Positions 23,368-35,530 of a DNA stretch of 64,000 nt are shown here, piece after piece (the first letter of the stretch is position 1; every line of letters starts with the position of its first letter). Location of the stretch: contig OZ005602.1 of NCBI GenBank assembly GCA_963930655.1, positions 4,161,501 to 4,225,500 of the forward strand. Direction: 5' to 3'. Below the pieces are notes generated by a model. It worked only from the letters and a program-made list of their open reading frames with translations. It did not search any database and was not told where the DNA came from. Both the position numbers and the translations under genes were made by a program. Source of the DNA: Myrica gale. Lineage: Eukaryota > Streptophyta > Magnoliopsida > Fagales > Myricaceae.

Positions 23368-26300
23368 ATGCAGAGTCTGAAGCGATTGGCAACCCAGGCT
23401 TCGTCAACACGGGCTGAGTTTCTTAGTCATCTTTCGAGGCACCAAGAGAATCTCTTTCTGCTTCCTTCTCAGCATTTAGCTCAAAGGTCCTCCAATCGCT
23501 TCTTTGACATTTACCAGGTATTTTCATTGTCCGTTTGTTTTGTTTTTTTGGGTCCGTTTGTTTTCTGAGAAAATGTTGGAACAAGACCACAAAAGAAGCT
23601 AAAATCGGTATTTTTATTTTTGGTTATTTTTCTTCTTGTAATTGCGTTCGTCTTAACTGAGACTTACAATATGACTTGTTTAGTTGGGAAACCCTTTTTT
23701 TCAAAAAATTATTCGGGTTATTTTACATTCGTATTGGTGCAATCCATCTTGAATGAGCTAATGTGCTTCTTTCTTTTGGGTTATTTGGAACTCTTTTGAT
23801 TGTAGCTGGGAAACAAAGCGGCAATCGAGAAAGAGCGTGCTCGGCTGTGAGTCTCCAGTTTCTAGTGTCTTTTTTTGACCTCAGAGACTCTTTCTATGGG
23901 TCATGTATTGTAATTCCATAAGTTATGCTAATGTGCTTCAGGGCAGTGCAGATGAGATGAATAGGGGATACTTTGCCGATATCTCAGAGCTCAAGCAACA
24001 TGGTGGCAAGGTATTGTGGCAGAAAAATAAAGCCGCATCTTCTACTGGCTGTAGATGAATTTTTTAAGAATATTAAATTTCGTTTTGGTAGAAGGGAATG
24101 GTTTGCGTGGAAGACTTAGTACTGTATATGTAGCGACGATGGCTTAGAATGATCAGATTATGCATTAATCTCACAGTAAACTTGAAACCGCTTTCTGCTG
24201 TATAGATGGGAGTCTATTAAAACTGGTGGGAGGAGATAGCCATAATCTATCTAGGATCCTCTGAGTGGTGGTTCTTTTACTCCAACCACACCAATATGTT
24301 TTGATTTTCTAGGAAGCCTAATAACCTGTGCATGTTATATAGCATATAAGTCGGGTTCAGTATTTTATTCTCAAGTGTGCAGAATGACATTATGAGCATT
24401 ATTTCTGCAGATAACAGCAGCAAATAAAATTATAATTCCTGCAATGGCAGCCATGAAGTTTCCAGACTTGCAAGTGAACTATTCGGATGGTAAGAAGTTG
24501 AAACTGCCCATCAGTTCCAATGGGGATATGGTTGATGCTGAGAGAGCATCTATCCCAAAGGCATCTTTGCTATGTCTTTCATTCCGAGCAAACTCCCAGG
24601 TATATAAATTTTGCACCTCACATTCCAATGAGGGAGAAAGCATGTAAATGATTGGTGGTTGATGAAGATTTGGTTTCACGTGCTCTATTCATTTCCAGAA
24701 ATGAGGTCTAGGAGCCCTTTGTCTGCAGGAATAAAGTGATTAGAACTTAAAACACGGACAAATATTTTTTTCCTTTCGTGGGGTGGGGCCAGGGGTGGAA
24801 AGGGGAAGGGGAGAATGAACACATCACATCTGAAATGGAAGGCATGGCTATTGGGTGCCTAGTTAATACTACATTAGGACCTTGTTGAATGTCTGGTGAA
24901 CATTCTCGAGGGCTAAGTTGGTTGTTGTACCAAGAATTCACCCAGAGCTTGTGAGGTAAATTGCATGATTGATTAAACACGTTAACACTTCTTCAAAAAG
25001 CAGTACACATAAATGAAAAGTAGAAGTTGTTAGACTAGGGCTAAACACAAATGGAATTACCATTTTTTTTATCCCTCTTGCTTGATTCCGTCAAATGTAC
25101 CTCCTCTAATTAAGTTATCTGAGTATCGACCCTGTTACTAGTTTCCCTCTTCTTTTTCAAAGGAAATGCCTAAAATTGCCTGGATCCTATGTCTTTGAAA
25201 TAATAACTGTCTTTACTGGTTGAGTACTACTAAGTGAAGAGAAGTGTTTGGGTTGGTTCCCCTTTTTAATTTCTATTATTTTGTTGTTGCTGCTCTGTTA
25301 TTTTCCCTGACAGGCAATGATTGATTCTTGGGCTGGGCCTTTCGTAGATGCTTACAGTAATTCAACAGATGCTCAGCTATATGAGGTACCTGAACTTTGT
25401 GCATATTATTGGTTCAATGAATTGTCACGGTGTTTAAGGACAACAACCATCACTATAGGTTTTGTAGGACCAAAATGAGTTCTAGGTCCCAAACCTAATA
25501 TATTTATCTTTGTATCAAACTGTTTGCCAGTTTTCTTTTCTCATCCTTTGTAGTTTTGGATGGAGTTCAGTGCAAATGTCTGAGGAATGCAAATATAGCT
25601 CAGTTAATGTCTATAATCCTGTCTGATTTGGAAGATCATCTTTCTTTGTAAAGTTGCCTATAGATGTGCCGAATGAGTTTTTGTGTCAAAGTGAAACTTG
25701 CTCTTTCTCTAGTTTATTCGTATTGTCCTCCTTTGCCATCTGGTCAAGCATGCAGAAGACTGGAGCTCATCTCACATGACTATATTTCTTGATGACCATG
25801 TGGATGTTAGATTGCAGCCAGAACAACTATATACTGTGCCGGACTCGGTCCAGAGATGTTATGCTGACCTTTTTCTTATTAACTCAAGGGAGTTGTAGAA
25901 TAAGAGACATTTCTCTGTATTCTTAACCAAACTGCGCCTAGGCACATGAAAGTGTTGATGTATTCACAATGCTCGTTCACCTTTGCTCATAAACTCTCTA
26001 CACCTTTGAAAAGAGACTAATGATCAAAACATAAATGCAGTACTAGGATGCTAATACAATTTAAATAACCAGCACACCTGGATAAAGGGTGTAGCTTGCT
26101 CTTCGGAAAACAACGAGAGGACGTGTCTTGACATTGCCTAGTTTATTGCTGCACTTTTCATCTTTTTCTTGGGAGAATATTTGTAGGAATTTTTCTAGCA
26201 AAGCCAACTATTACAGTTAAATTATGCATTATATATGACTCATTCTGGATGAGATACAGAGATCCATATTGAAGATTAGAAATTTATTAGAGCTACAGAT

Positions 26301-26825
26301 ATTTTCATCAGTTCTAGTTACGAAATCTTGAACATTAGACTGAGCTTAGATACAGGCCTCTTATTGCTATCTTTCTGGGATGACTGTCTTTAAAGTTTTG
26401 CATTGAAGTATCGCTAATATATTTAAGTTCTTCCAGGTGTCCTTTATAGACTCGTGGTTCTTATGTTTGAACCCTATTAAGCAGCTGCTTCTATGGACAA
26501 CAAAGAAACCTAATTATGGAGGGCAGGATGCACTGCAGAAGCAGATGGTATATTCATTTGGGGACCATTATTACTTTCGGAAAGAACTCAAAATTCTGAA
26601 CCTTCTCACTGGGTATGAAAGATTTTGATTGCCTAAATTATGTAGTGCAGAGCCAGATGAACTTGTTAGTTCAGAAGCTACCATTTGTTGACATTCACAC
26701 TCTGCAGGTATATTTTTCTGCTTGACAAATTTGGTAGAATAAGATGGCAAGGCTCTGGTTTGGCTACGCTAGAGGAGTTGTCATCCCTTCTGTCTTGCAC
26801 ATCACTTCTTCTGGAAGAGAACTGA
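23368..26825 (+). CDS. ATP10: ATP10-like mitochondrial ATP synthase assembly factor
   Basis: Proteins of the ATP10 family assist assembly of the Fo sector (Atp6) of mitochondrial ATP synthase at the inner membrane. Exons: 23368-23517, 23806-23846, 23947-24010, 24411-24599, 25314-25385, 26437-26612, 26708-26825. They join without frame break into 269 residues ending at TGA 26823-26825. The first 40 or so residues are rich in Arg, Ser and Leu and lack acid clusters, as expected for a mitochondrial presequence. Family sequence is visible in FPDLQVNYSDGKKLKLP, in SLLCLSFRANSQAMIDSW, in KQMVYSFGDHYYFRK and in the final LDKFGRIRWQGSGLAT. The start is the ATG after a GA-rich leader; there is no in-frame ATG upstream. 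Exon 3 requires the second of two nearby AGs (CAGGGCAG) as acceptor. The gene stands alone. The family identification rests on recognised sequence, not on a search. Confidence 0.88.
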
Positions 26826-28270
26826 GGTAGCCAGGAGCAATTTCTCAAATTTCAGATTTGCAAATGATCTACGATGTTAGGGGAAGTCCAAATAGAGTTT
26901 TACTGATAGTTTAGCCCTCAACTATAATGGACCAGAAATGTCCTGGTGTTTCATTGGCCCCTATTTTTGTTTCACAACACCTCATCTTGTTCCTAGATTT
27001 CCTTTTATTTGTCTACTTATTGGCGCGCCCTTTCTTTACAGAATGAAAATGTTGATTCTTCTTTTTGCACTGTGATTACCCATTGTACGTTTGTTATTTG
27101 CAGTGACATCGGCTTGTCAAAGGCATGTATGTGCAGAGTTGTCATTGTGGCTGTTATAATAAGCTTATCGCCCCTGTGGGCCTGCGATGCGATTATCTGC
27201 AAAGAGGACTCTGTTTTGTTGCTGTGTGACAATGATAAGTAAAGTAACTTTTGAAATCGCAATCAATGTAGAATAACTTTCAGCTGCAAAAATTTGAGTC
27301 AAGAATACAAAGTTCTCTTTATTCTCAGAATTCTAAAACTTGTGCCCCTTTAGGAATTTTCTCCTAGACTATATGTGTCAACTGATAGAGATCTCTACAG
27401 TTTGTTACCAAAATTTAGGGTTGTGCATTTAATGTGACAATGGCGGTTTCAGCCCTCACCGTCACCAGTCCTGTTGAAGAAACTGGCACTTTGGGTGGTG
27501 GTGGATACTACTGGACTGCACTGCAGTCCAATTCGAAGAGAGATATAGCATATGAAACTCACATTTACACTAATTGATAATTAATACTGACAATATTAAA
27601 TAATGTATGACTTATATATTGTGTATATTTTTTTAAATTAAATTATTAATAAATTGAAAGTGTGACGTGTGTCAAATATGTTTCAAATGATAGAATCCCC
27701 CACTGCTTACCACCGTGGCTCCCCCATTAGCATGATAATGGAGATTAATGCCAGTGGGTTTAAATGCAAACAATGAGCCGAACAGACAGTGCATGGAAGG
27801 TAGCCATAATGCCATATCCCAAACCAACAAGTAAATAAATAAAGACAGTTATCTCTACCCAAGCAGGCAATCACGCCTAAGAACAGAACCATATCAGCAA
27901 ATTGGGCCGAGAGACAGGGCTGATTGGATACTAAAGAAGAGATACTTTTGTCTTTTTCCGGTAAGTAAAGTCAGAGCCGAATGCTGGTCTCCCTGAGCAC
28001 CTGAAACTCGTCACATAACGTGACAACTCCATCAGGCATCCATATAATCAGTGAAGTACCAGACGACTATCAATTACTCGACACCGCCACACTGCACGTA
28101 GACCGTAGTTTTTATTGAAGGAAAAAGGAAAGGCAGCCCCCGTGCTTCAAGCAGACCGGAGTGCAGGATTTACGCCTTGTTGCTGGCCTGGCTAGTCCCT
28201 ACGAAAAAGATGCAGACTAGGCCTATCATTAGCAATAACCCTGTGAGCTCGCAGTTGTTGGCCCGTCTTA
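26826..28270. other. 3' flank of ATP10-like gene, transposon debris
   Basis: This begins with the ATP10-like 3' untranslated region. At about 27417-27540 the sequence TTAGGGTTGTGCATT followed by a GGCGGTT-rich stretch matches the left end of the hAT at 59264-60180; the right end is missing. No gene is supported elsewhere. Confidence 0.4.
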
Positions 28271-28450
28271 TTTGTGTTTGTTTGTGGAAATTTTAGGGAA
28301 TATTCTCGAAATTTTGGGAATTTTTACTTTATTTAGATTTATTGGGCTTTGTAAAAAGTAGAGTGAATTTATGTAAAAGTTAAAATTTTTGGAATGTATT
28401 TATTTTGTTGGAAATTTCAAACCCCAAAATTTTGGGAAAACAAACACCAC
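28271..28450. mobile_element. Short GTTTGT-type MITE with TTA duplication
   Basis: The left end is TTTGTGTTTGTTTGTGG. The right end read inward is GTGGTGTTTGTTTTCCC. TTA flanks both sides (28268-28270, 28451-28453). Both arms continue into AAATTTT(A/G)GGG. Confidence 0.68.
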
Positions 28451-29180
28451 TTAAATACCCTGGACTTTTAGCCGACCGACTCTGTGCATACGTGGCTTTT
28501 ATAAAAAAAATTTAAAAATTTGATGAATGACACGTCTGTACATAATTGGCTAAAAGTCTGACTAAAAGTCCAGAAATACGTTTGTGTTGAGTAAAAATGT
28601 AGGATTTTAGAGAAGTTGTGAATTTTTATGTTGAATAGTATTTTATTGGTGTTTGTGTAAAGTGGAGAGAGAAATGATTTGATGTAATTGTTTAATAAAA
28701 AAGTATTAGAGTTATGTGAAAAAGTAAAGAGAGATAAAATTTATGTTGAATAAAAAATTAAAAAAATGTTAGTGTTTGTGTTTGAATTCTAAACATGTTC
28801 GGTGATAGATTTGTGAATATAGTTAGAATCCTGAAAAAGTCTGAAAACGAACATTACCCAGGTATATCATCACTCTTTTAATTAATCTTTTCTTCTCTCT
28901 GTCTACACTCGACAACCTTGTCCTCTATCGAGGAAGATATGAAAAAGATTATCCTAATCAATGATCCTGTGCAAATCATCATCAACCCTCGACTGTATAC
29001 CTCGTAGTCGGTAGAGATAGATATATGCGCATTAAATTCAACTTTCACTCTCAAGACAAATATTATTTAAAAGTTTAAATTATCAAATTTATCGTATTTT
29101 ATTTTGTAACTATCGAAATTCATCTTATAAAAGTGAAAACTGAGACAGATTTTAATAAAAGGCGTAATTGATAAATTAAA
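28451..29180. other. Intergenic, partial MITE sequence
   Basis: 28575-28790 has MITE-like AT-rich sequence beginning CGTTTGTGTTGAG, but its expected opposite end is absent. Nothing else was recognised. Confidence 0.4.
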
Positions 29181-30279
29181 GTTAATTATATTTTTTTCTC
29201 TTAAACTATCAATTTATTTTTAAATATTTCATAAATTTTAACTCATTACGATTCATCCTCATAAGTTATATTTCTCATCGTGATTTCATCTCTCAACCAA
29301 TTAGAGTCATTACGTCGAATGGTTTCTCTTCCACGTAACATACATATAATATTATCTTGATGTGAAAATACAATTTTAACCTCGTTTGACTACTCTCTAA
29401 CCTTATACAGTGTTTCTAACAATTCATAGAGATAAAAAAATATGTAGTTATATGATTGTTTATTAAAAAAAAGGTCAAATTTATCTTTCCAAATAAGGAG
29501 AAAGTCATATGTCATTTATGTGGGACAAAAAATGTTTGATATAACAACTATAGCAGGTTGGAGGATGAAATTGTAATGAGAAATATAGTTTGTGAGGTAG
29601 AACTGGAATGATCAATTTTGATTCTATTCTGGTATTCATCGGAATAAATCGAAATGGAAGCAGAATTTTTAAAATCGGAATCGAAAATTCTGATTAGACA
29701 TGTGAACTTTTTTTCACATATTTTTTTGGGGCTCTAATGAGCTACAAATATTTTTTGGACCTAATTTTTGGAAGATTTTTTTGTTATTCATCATAACTTA
29801 ACAATACATGTAAATATTTATCCAAAATCTAGATTCTAAAATAAACATTCACGCAAATTTCATATGTCATACTTTATTTTAAGTCCTTAAAAAAACTAGA
29901 AATTTTGATATTTTTTAGTTATTCATCATAAATTAACAATAAGTGTAAAATATTCATTCAAAATCTATATTCTAAAATAAGCATTCAATCAAATTACATA
30001 TGTTATACTTTATTTTGAACATTATTTTTATTTTTTTAATAAAAATCAGAACAGAAAATTCCTGTAATTCTATCAGAATTTTCAATTCTGAAAATTGTCA
30101 AAAATAACTTTCGATTTAGGTATATGTTGGAATCGAAACCGAATTTTCAGAATCTGAAGTGGAATCGGAAATTTCAAATTTTTAATCACCCTTTATGTGG
30201 AGTATATTGCAAAGAGTTAAAATTTATAATATATTTGAGAGTCAGGTAATAATTTGAGACAGAACTTTATAATTAACCC
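29181..30279. mobile_element. Inverted-repeat element split by a nested MITE
   Basis: The left arm at 29181-29305 contains CATAAGTTATATTTCTCATC. The reverse of this arm recurs at 29560-29597, and its outer part resumes at 30196-30279 (GAGTTAAAATTTAT to ATAATTAACC). The right arm is interrupted by a second element at 29598-30195. The long inverted arms suggest a Mutator-like MITE. No intact target duplication was found. Confidence 0.6.
29598..30195 (+). mobile_element. hAT-like MITE, family copy B (nested)
   Basis: The left end is TAGAACTGGAATGATC and the right end is AATCACCCTTTA, degenerate versions of copy A ends. It contains two tandem copies of a module of about 125 bp (29767-29890 and 29891-30020), each with TTATTCATCATAA and CATACTTTATTTT-like strings. 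It interrupts the right arm of the element at 29181-30279, so it is the younger insertion. Confidence 0.62.
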
Positions 30280-30749
30280 TCAATGTTAATAGTTTCGTGA
30301 CTAGAACGTGTTGAACTTAGTCGCTTTACCCTTTACAATTTTGATAATTATATATTTAATAGTTTATATTTCGAACTTCTAACTTAATACATTACACGAT
30401 GTACGAATTCATATTGTTTAGAACTTTATATAGACAAAATTAAATGATATAGAATTCATCTGTTCATTTTATTTCTCTTCAAATTATACAATACAATTCA
30501 AATAAAAAATTACAAAATATTTTGATCTAATCTCCTAGATCAGTCGTGCTCCTTAGTAGCTTTAAGATTTATATTTGAGCCGTGATCCTTACCTACTTCA
30601 ATATTCCTATTTTAGCAAGGCCCTAGGCTGATTCACGATTTGTTTTATTATGTGAAAAAAAAAATTAATTGCTTTCAAACCAAACATCTAGACAAAAATA
30701 CGTCAATTCGAATCGTACATAGTTGTCTCTTATTGAGATTCCTCCGGTT

Positions 30750-31070
30750 CTCTCTGCACTGTGTACTTGGAACAAATTAAGACTATGAACCCGCTTTTGG
30801 GCGAAGCAATGGCTGCTGCCCGTGCTATGAAAATGGCTCTCTTTCACTAATGGCCGAGGGTTATTTTTGAGACAGATTATAAGCTTTTATGGGATGATCT
30901 GGTTGATTTGCTTCATCCTCTTGTTAGAAGATCGAGGCCCTGGTATTTTCTGTGTCGTATTCCCAAAGCTTAGTCTGCTTGGTCAATACATTGGATGCCA
31001 AGAAGATTGAATAAGCAAGCCCACTGGTTGGCACATTGGGCGGCTCGTACACATGCTTCTGGTTTTTTTT
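30750..31070 (+). pseudogene. RNase H-like domain fragment (LINE or related)
   Basis: With stops ignored, the frame gives GEAMAAARAMKMALFH, then WPRVIFETDYKLLWDDL, and ends near RRLNKQAHWLAHWAARTHA. This is the pattern of the RNase H fold found at the 3' end of plant LINEs and in many unclassified plant proteins: alternating conserved E, D and final N-x-x-A-H-x-L-A. At least two internal stops break it. No reverse transcriptase is adjacent. Confidence 0.65.
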
Positions 31071-31128
31071 ATTGTACTAGCATTTCTTTCTTTATATTGT
31101 ATTGCGACTCTAGTTTTGCGGTGTTTTA

Positions 31129-31377
31129 GGCTATGTTTGGTTGAGTTCTCAAAATCGTTTTTGTTTTTTGTTTTTTTTAAAGTAGTGTATATTCTTTTGG
31201 AATTGGTAAAAAATGTGTTAAAAGTTGTTGGAATTTGTAAAAAGTTATTGAGATTGTTGAAAAAGTATTGGAATTGATGAAAAAATTATTGGGATTGATG
31301 GAAATGTATTGAAATTGATGAAAAAGTGAGTGAAAACTTTTTGAAAACTTTTTAAGATATGAAACAAACATAACCCA
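31129..31377. mobile_element. GTTTG-type MITE with TTA duplication
   Basis: The left end is GGCTATGTTTGGTTGAG, preceded by TTA (31126-31128). The right end is GAAACAAACATAACCCA, followed by TTA. The body has repeated TTGGAATTGG/TTGATGAAAA strings. TTA duplication plus a GG(G/C)..TTTGG end fits a Tourist-like MITE. Confidence 0.68.
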
Positions 31378-31560
31378 TTAATTTCTTGAATGCAATGCAA
31401 TGCAATGGTTGATTTCTACGAAAAAAAAGAAAGAAATATCACATGTTTGCCTTAAAAGAATATCCATCCCCATACCTAACCAATAGACCATTGGACGACC
31501 CTTTTAGCAACACGACAAATACTAATTCCAAATCACAAGTTAAGAGAGAAAGAACTAATC

Positions 31561-31632
31561 CGGTAGCTCAAGTGGTCTCAAAGTGTGGATTAAGCACACA
31601 CTCGAGGGTTCAAGTCATTGCACAAAAAAATT
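31561..31632 (+). mobile_element. SINE fragment (pol III boxes A and B)
   Basis: GGTAGCTCAAGTGG at 31562-31575 is a box A, GGGTTCAAGTC at 31606-31616 is a box B, and an A-run follows. The short length and lack of a tRNA fold 3' half indicate a SINE head rather than a tRNA gene. Confidence 0.6.
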
Positions 31633-31671
31633 ATGATTTTAAATAGATAGCAAAAGTACTCGTAATATCAT

Positions 31672-32162
31672 AATTGAAAGTTATTTTTGATAATTTCTGA
31701 AATTGAAAATTTGGATAGAATTAACCGAATTTTCAGTTTCATTTTAAAAAATAAAAATAAAAATAGTGCTTTAAAATAAAGTATAACATATAAAATTTGA
31801 TTGAATATTTATTTTAGAATATAGATTTTAGATGAATATTTCATATTTATTGTTAATTTATGATGCATAATAACTAAAAATACCGAAATTTTAGGTTTCA
31901 TTTTTTTTAAAAAAGAAGGCTCAAAATAAAGTATAACATATAGAATTTACTTGAATGTTTACCTATATTGTTAATTTATAATGAATAACATAAAAATCAT
32001 CTAAAAATTCGATCCAATAAATGTTTAGCTCATTAGGGTCCAAAAAAATATGTCTAAAAAAGCTTACATGCCAAACCGGAATTATCGGTTCTAATTCCGA
32101 AAATTTCGGATCGGAACTAAAAAATTGTATTTCAGTTACATCTGTTTCGGTACCCACCCTTA
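31672..32162 (-). mobile_element. hAT-like MITE, family copy C (truncated)
   Basis: This is an inverted copy of the element at 29598-30195. Its plus-strand right end is TACCCACCCTTA at 32151-32162. The left part starts at the equivalent of an internal position, so about 100 bases of one end are missing. Two tandem modules containing AAAATAAAGTATAACATATA occur at about 31762 and 31924, the second shortened. Confidence 0.65.
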
Positions 32163-33288
32163 AATATTTTACAGCAATAGCATCAGTTATGTGCCTTAAA
32201 AGAGATAAAAGATTGAGAGTAGAAGAAAAGTAGTCCTTCAAAAGTTTTGATTTTGATGAGAGACGAAGTAGTCCAAGAAAAGGTGACAATATTTTGCTTT
32301 TAAAAGAAAATTTCAACTTCAAAAACAGTCTTTCAATAGAACGTGAGCTTTTGTATTTCAAAACTTCAAGGCAATATATTTGCTTATAAAAATTAGAAGT
32401 TCAATTGAAATTTTAAATTTCAAAATTTATGGGAGGATTTTTCAAATTCCTTAATCATAGGAATTTTCTTAATATTAACTAAATTCCTTAAAATTTGTGT
32501 AGATATGAATAATTTTTCAAAAAAATTTGAGGCAGGATAACTTGAGGGAGTTTTTTTTCCAAAGTCCCTTAATATAGAGATTTTTTCGAAAATTTTGAGG
32601 GGGCCGGTGGCTTCCTCCCGCTCCCTGAATCCCCTTTACTCAAGGGTTCAAGTCACTACTTGGAAACCTTTTTTAGCAAAATTGTGCTTGTTTGCGATCA
32701 TGTCGACTTTTTAATGGAATTTGGTTGCGACTTTTGTGGGATTATTAATTAGGTTGCATTTTTGTGCTATTGTTAGTTTGCAATTTGGGAAAAAAAATTG
32801 GAATATGCAATTTTTGTGCGGATTTCGTTTCGATTTTTGTGTGATTTTGCCTAAATTCAGTTTGGGGTGGTTACCGCCCCCACCGTATGATGGCGGGACG
32901 GTTCCCATTTTTTGAGAACTGTACATAGTGGTGGGAGATGGAGATAGAAATCACCTCTGACCGTTGTCACCGTTTATGCACAATCCAACATTGTCACCGT
33001 TTATGCACAACCCAACATGTTCGTTTTCAATATTTTTATAGAATTTGCATCTTACTTTTTAACATTACAATCTCAACATCACAAAAACACGCATTTTAAT
33101 ATAACTCATTATTTTGTTTACACATAAATATAAGTTAACACCTTCTACACGCATGTCAATAAAACTCAAACATCACCTAAAAATTCTTAAACACTTTAAA
33201 TTCTAAAAGTTTTACCAAAATGAACATGTCTCAAGATTTGGCATCAATACTTTTTTAATAAAGAAAAATTTGAAGAATTTTGTAATTA
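32163..33288. other. Intergenic with a hAT end
   Basis: At about 32860-33015 a GGCGGGACGGTT-like region leads to two copies of CACCGTTTATGCACAA(T/C)CCAAC, resembling the right end of the TAGGGTTGTGCA hAT group. A box B-like GGGTTCAAGTC lies at about 32644. No gene is supported. Confidence 0.4.
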
Positions 33289-33462
33289 GAGTGGGTTTGT
33301 TAAAAAAAATTATACATCTACTAAAATTTTAATATAATAAAAAATTACAATATAATATTTCTTCATCATATCATTACTTTTTATTATAATAAATATTAAA
33401 AATTATTTATCTTTTTATTTTTTTACTAAATTTAATACTCTAAAATTTTAATGCGCACAACC
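33289..33462. mobile_element. Short GTTTGT-type MITE
   Basis: The left end is GAGTGGGTTTGTTAAAA and the right end read inward is GGTTGTGCGCATTAAAA. TTA precedes and TAA follows. The body is AT-rich and non-coding. Confidence 0.55.
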
Positions 33463-34091
33463 TAAGGGTCGAAGATACGGGTCAAAGACGATAATAACAG
33501 AAGCATTCGAACTTGTTCGGAAAGGAATAGGCAAGAGGTATGCGCGACTTGCAAAACGTAATTTAAAAAAGTCTTTATTTTTGTACGGTTAGGCGCCCCA
33601 TCCATGCATGACTCAGCGAATCGTTATCGATTAATAAATAATATTTTAACCGAAGTTTCCATTCAGACAAACCCTGTTATTTACCAAACTGCACCTCTTT
33701 CCCGCACTCCCACTCTTCCCATAAAGGGCGCGTCCAAGTCATTTCCCGCGCCGATCCACGAAACGTCGGACCTCACAAAACAATGAGGCACGACACGAGG
33801 GCATGGCTTTGTGGCTTGCTTTCTCTCTCCCTTCCTCGCTTTCCCATTACCGTCGTGCCAGCAAATGTGGGCCACTAACTTTTTCCGCTTTTTCTACCTT
33901 CATCAAGACTTAGAGAAGGAGGGAGGAAAACCCCACTCGCCAAGTAAACCAAAAGATTGACAATCTAGAAATTTAAAAAAAAAAAACCCAAAAGCCTGAC
34001 ATTCTCTCAAGTCCAATGTAGCCAATAGCCGACAGTTCCTTCAGCGCAACGGCTTCTATTTTATTCCATACGTGCCCCCACACGTGACTCA
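33463..34091. other. Intergenic, no gene recognised
   Basis: A moderately GC-rich stretch at 33700-33900 has short frames on both strands without known motifs. It could be a former promoter or exon, but nothing supports a specific identity. Confidence 0.4.
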
Positions 34092-34279
34092 GTGGCTGTT
34101 CGGTTAAGTGTCCTGTGAGTATTATTTTTGTATTTTAAAAATTTTTAGGTGATATTAGTTTTATTGATATGCGTGTTGTAGTTATTTTTATGTGGCGTTA
34201 AAAATAATGTTTGATTGTAGAATATTTTGTATTATAAGAATTCAAGAAAATTCTGAGGATTTTTTTTAAACGAACAACC
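34092..34279. mobile_element. Short MITE with TCA duplication
   Basis: The left end is GTGGCTGTTCGGTTAAG and the right end is AAACGAACAACC. TCA flanks both sides (34089-34091 and 34280-34282). It belongs to the same general group as the other GTTTGT-ended elements. Confidence 0.62.
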
Positions 34280-34294
34280 TCATAGTTGTATGCA

Positions 34295-34479
34295 GTGTTT
34301 GTTAGTAAAAATACGTAGAAATATTGGTATTGAAAATTGTAAAAAGTAAAGATATTATATTAAAGTTGATAAAAAAAGTAAAAAATAATATTTATATAAA
34401 TATTATAATGATAAAAAATTATTAGATGAAAAAAATATTATTTAATAGTAACTCAATTATTCGGATAACAAACGCCCCG
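34295..34479. mobile_element. Short GTTTGT-type MITE
   Basis: The left end is GTGTTTGTTAGTAAAAA and the right end is GGATAACAAACGCCCC. It sits only about 15 bases from the preceding MITE. Boundaries are approximate and no clear duplication was seen. Confidence 0.45.
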
Positions 34480-35332
34480 TAATTTAGTACAAAATCCCAA
34501 GCCTCCTCTTTTGTTTCGTATTCGAATCGTGCTCATGAAGAATTCGATGTCCGAAGAGTATTTCGTTCTGCTTTCGTTTGAATCAGGGCGGTCCAAAAGC
34601 ACAGCTTTCCCCAGCAAAGAGCTAGTACGGAGGATCAATTTTTTTTCTTTTATCCGAGTTTTCTGCTTTATATAAAAGTCCCACTTTTCTCTTTGTTCCC
34701 CTCCTCCGAGGTTTGTAGCTCCTTCTCCTTGCATAGGAAGGTCATGTAAAAAAAAAATAATAGAGAAAAAGAAGGCCACGCAAAAGATTGTACGGATTTT
34801 GGGTCCCACTGAGCTGGATGTTTGACATATCATCCCCTAAGGTGGGGTATACGGTGGACTGCGGAACGACTTAAAATTCTTACTAAAGAAATGATCATTA
34901 CTATATTTTCACCTCGGGCGAGCTTCTAAGAGAGTAACGACAAGGTTTCTGTTTTGTGTGAATTTTACCCACATACCAATTATAGCCTCTCCTTTCTTAC
35001 AAAGTCCACCTCACCTGATCACCTTGGACCAAAATCCAGATAACATGCGCGTCTGTTTGACTCTTGGTTTCTCCTCTGACCATTTTACCCCTCAGCCTAT
35101 TATTGTTTTTATTAGATAATCTAATATCTATATTTAAGTGGTGGTTTCAAATCAATTAAAATTTCAAGTTAGGATAATCAGTGGAAAAATAGATAAAAAT
35201 AATTAGTTAATTATTAAAAAGAGATTATTATTTTTTATTAAAATTTTGAAATGATTGGCAAATATCACCTTAAAATGAAGTAACTAAGTCGTATACTCAT
35301 ACCTCTTGGGTTTTCTCTATTCTTCTGATTAA
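34480..35332. other. Intergenic, no gene recognised
   Basis: A 126-residue minus-strand frame at 34453-34833 has no family resemblance, overlaps a MITE end and lacks a convincing start context, so it is not called. The remainder is AT-rich. Confidence 0.45.
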
Positions 35333-35530
35333 GGTCTTATTTGAGCCCCAATAATTTGGGTCTAAAAATTTAGGTTTAATAATAAAAAATTCATCACATA
35401 ATTTTTTATTATTATAATATTTATTAAAAATATTCTCTCTCTTCGCTTTTTCACCAACTCTCATAACATATCTTTACTTTATAATATTTCTCAAACTCCA
35501 ATATCCAAAATTTCCACCCTCAAACATCCC
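35333..35530. mobile_element. Short MITE upstream of the Argonaute gene
   Basis: The left end is GGTCTTATTTGAGCCCC, preceded by TAA. The right end is CTCAAACATCCC, followed by ATAA. It lies 632 bases before the Argonaute ATG and so may be within its upstream regulatory region. Confidence 0.6.

Noticed and set aside
31561..31632. A tRNA gene
   Set aside because: Box A and B are present, but no acceptor stem or anticodon arm can be paired and an A-run follows, as in a SINE.
34453..34833. 126-residue minus-strand frame
   Set aside because: It overlaps a MITE end, has no recognisable domain and looks like a chance frame in GC-richer sequence.
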